64,000 bases of DNA from assembly GCF_000508165.1 (NCBI RefSeq), contig NZ_AYOZ01000034.1, positions 1-64,000 of the forward strand, written 5' to 3'. This document shows positions 62,831-64,000 of this stretch, in pieces. The DNA comes from Marinomonas profundimaris (lineage in GTDB: Bacteria; Pseudomonadota; Gammaproteobacteria; Pseudomonadales; Marinomonadaceae). The position numbers were made by a program, and so were the translations under genes. Below the pieces are notes generated by a model that searched no databases, was not told the DNA's origin, and saw only the letters and a list, made by a program, of their open reading frames with translations. Numbering within the stretch: the stretch's first letter is position 1; each line of letters starts with the position of its first letter.

Positions 62831-63505
62831 TTACGCGTTTAACTGCTTAACCATGGCTTCGGCTACAGCGTGTGCGCTCGCCGGATTTTGACCTGTGATC
62901 AAACGACCGTCTTCAATGATGAAAACATTCCAAGGTTTTACCTTGCTGTAACGGGCGGCTTTGCGCGCTAAAGATTCTTCTAGTAAAAATGGAATATCAA
63001 CAATGGTGCCGTAGTCGATTTCTTCTTCACGTGTAAAACCCGTCACCGATTTATCGGCAATTAACGCTTCTCCAGTGCTCAGAGTAATCGGCAATAACGC
63101 AGCAGGTCCGTGGCATACCGCACCGATAATACCACCCGCTTCGTAATGCGCTGCGCTCAATGTGGCGAAGTCTTCATTGCTCGCTAAATCTGTCAATAAA
63201 CCAAAGCCGCCAGGGTAAAAAACAGCGTCGTAATCGGCGATTTTAACGTGTGAAACAGGCAGTGAATTGTTCACGCGATTTTGAAAGTTTTCATCGGCTA
63301 ACACAGCTTGATTAACGTCGTCATTTTCAATATCCGTTCCGTAAATAGGAACCTTGCCGCCATGAATGGAAGCGATATCGTAATCAATACCGTTTTGCGT
63401 AAACACATGCAAAGCGTGTGTAATTTCTGGTGAATAAGTGCCGTTGGCTTGGTCGGTCGTGCCAAGTGTGGCGTGATTGGTAACGGGAATCAGAATTTTT
63501 TTCAT
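62831..63505 (-). CDS. DJ-1/PfpI-family protein (class I glutamine amidotransferase-like)
   Basis: This 224-aa protein has the elbow nucleophile Cys131-His132 in GAVCHGPAALLP and an N-terminal acidic residue in YSPEIT. Family members include Hsp31-type chaperone/glyoxalase-III enzymes and general stress proteins; HGPAALLP and the size fit the Hsp31/YajL-like branch. The start at 63505 has GAGGA seven bases upstream; the frame runs to 63757 with an unconserved N-terminus. It is divergent from a LysR gene that may control it. Confidence 0.85.
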   Translation of the reverse strand: MKKILIPVTNHATLGTTDQANGTYSPEITHALHVFTQNGIDYDIASIHGGKVPIYGTDIENDDVNQAVLADENFQNRVNNSLPVSHVKIADYDAVFYPGGFGLLTDLASNEDFATLSAAHYEAGGIIGAVCHGPAALLPITLSTGEALIADKSVTGFTREEEIDYGTIVDIPFLLEESLARKAARYSKVKPWNVFIIEDGRLITGQNPASAHAVAEAMVKQLNA

Positions 63506-63603
63506 GGTGGGTCCTCTATGGTGTTTTGTTGTTACTGATGTTGCTGTTGATATTGTCATTGATGTAGTCACTATAGAATGTCCCTGATAATTTGATAATA
63601 TAC

Positions 63604-63618
63604 TGTTTCGTGGAAACA
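63604..63618. promoter_or_regulatory. Inverted repeat in the divergent LysR/DJ-1 promoter region
   Basis: TGTTTCGTGGAAACA has perfect 6-bp arms with a 3-base centre, 20 bases before the LysR start codon and about 100 bases before the DJ-1/PfpI gene. It is a plausible autoregulatory operator. Confidence 0.5.
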
Positions 63619-63637
63619 CTATTGCTATATGGCAACA

Positions 63638-64000
63638 ATGGAGAACGCAGTGGACAGTTTTGAGGGGATTATTGAATTTGTTGCCGTGGCAGAACGACGA
63701 GGTTTTTCCGCCGCCGCCAAGCAATTGGGTTGCAGCACGAGTAATGTCAGTCGACAAATCGCCAGACTAGAAGAACGACTTGGTTGCGCCCTACTGTCTC
63801 GCACCACGCGTTTGGTGAGCTTGACGGACAACGGCACGGTCTATTATCAGCAGGCGAAAGATTTACTGATTGGATTACAACAAGCCAATGAGCAAGTGAA
63901 CCAACAGCAAATCAAGCTGACAGGCACGTTACGAGTCAGCGCGGCTGGCGGCTTTGCGGAACACTTTATTGCACCCGCCTTAGTGTTGTTTGCTCAGAAT
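63638..64000 (+). CDS. LysR-family regulator, truncated by the window end
   Basis: The 121 visible codons give MENAVDSFEGIIEFVAVAER and a winged helix (GFSAAAKQLGCSTSNVSRQIARLEERLGCALLSRTTRLVSLTDNG), then the start of a ligand-binding domain (GTLRVSAAGGFAEHFIAPALVLFAQN). The frame remains open to base 64000. An in-frame ATG at 63629 would add three residues. It is divergent from the DJ-1/PfpI gene, a common arrangement for LysR regulators and their targets. Confidence 0.88.
   Translation, partial: MENAVDSFEGIIEFVAVAERRGFSAAAKQLGCSTSNVSRQIARLEERLGCALLSRTTRLVSLTDNGTVYYQQAKDLLIGLQQANEQVNQQQIKLTGTLRVSAAGGFAEHFIAPALVLFAQN

Overview
The window comes from a marine gammaproteobacterium. The urtABCDE/ureDABCEFGJ layout, the phn-type transporter, NhaC- and Na/Pi-type sodium-coupled carriers and the moderate-to-low G+C suggest an Oceanospirillales/Marinomonas-like host. 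That assignment is inferred from gene content, not from a marker gene.

Region 1 (1-~5.6 kb) reads as one terminus of an SXT/R391-type integrative conjugative element. From the element end inwards (right to left) it holds xis, a 413-aa tyrosine integrase convergent with xis, a small ParR-like protein, a ParM-like actin ATPase, a repeat-rich intergenic segment (candidate oriT plus centromere), mobI-like, and a umuDC (rumAB)-type SOS polymerase pair under a near-ideal LexA box. The polymerase gene is split by an apparent 2-bp insertion. A hipBA toxin-antitoxin pair (5.7-7.3 kb) follows, then about 1.25 kb without genes that carries TTTGTACACA-type repeats. The element's attachment junction must lie in or near 5.5-8.4 kb.

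Region 2 (8.5-19.5 kb) holds nutrient transport: fhuCDB ferric-hydroxamate import behind a candidate Fur box, then a PgtB/DctB-like sensor kinase with an NtrC-class activator, followed by a phnDCEE-type ABC importer. The importer is preceded by a textbook sigma-54 promoter, so the activator probably drives it.

Region 3 (19.5-28.2 kb) holds an RND pump (permease plus lipoprotein adaptor) with a divergent TetR regulator, an EamA exporter, an NhaC antiporter and an FAD monooxygenase.

Region 4 (28.5-37.8 kb) is a five-gene co-directional operon: two circularly permuted ATP-grasp enzymes, two alpha-E domains (one fused), two transglutaminase-like proteases and a large DUF2126 domain. It looks like a peptide/amide-ligating system of unknown product.

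Region 5 (38-42.2 kb) holds an RhlE-type helicase, a CAU-anticodon tRNA (probably Ile2), an AraC regulator divergent from a peroxiredoxin-like protein, a GNAT acetyltransferase and a possible 31-codon ORF.

Region 6 (42.2-58.6 kb) is a 16-kb leftward urea locus: urtA-terminator-urtBCDE-ureDABCEFGJ. At its 3' end sits a two-component system whose kinase is fused to an NCS1-type permease and carries a Cys cluster. The permease-kinase is a plausible sensor of urea or a purine/pyrimidine nitrogen source. Several short tandem duplications lie exactly at gene boundaries in this locus, and REP-like elements interrupt it.

Region 7 (59-64 kb) holds a Na/Pi cotransporter, a LysR regulator divergent from a 2OG-Fe(II) oxygenase, a DJ-1/PfpI protein and a LysR gene truncated by the window end. 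All names come from reading motifs by eye; no database search was possible.
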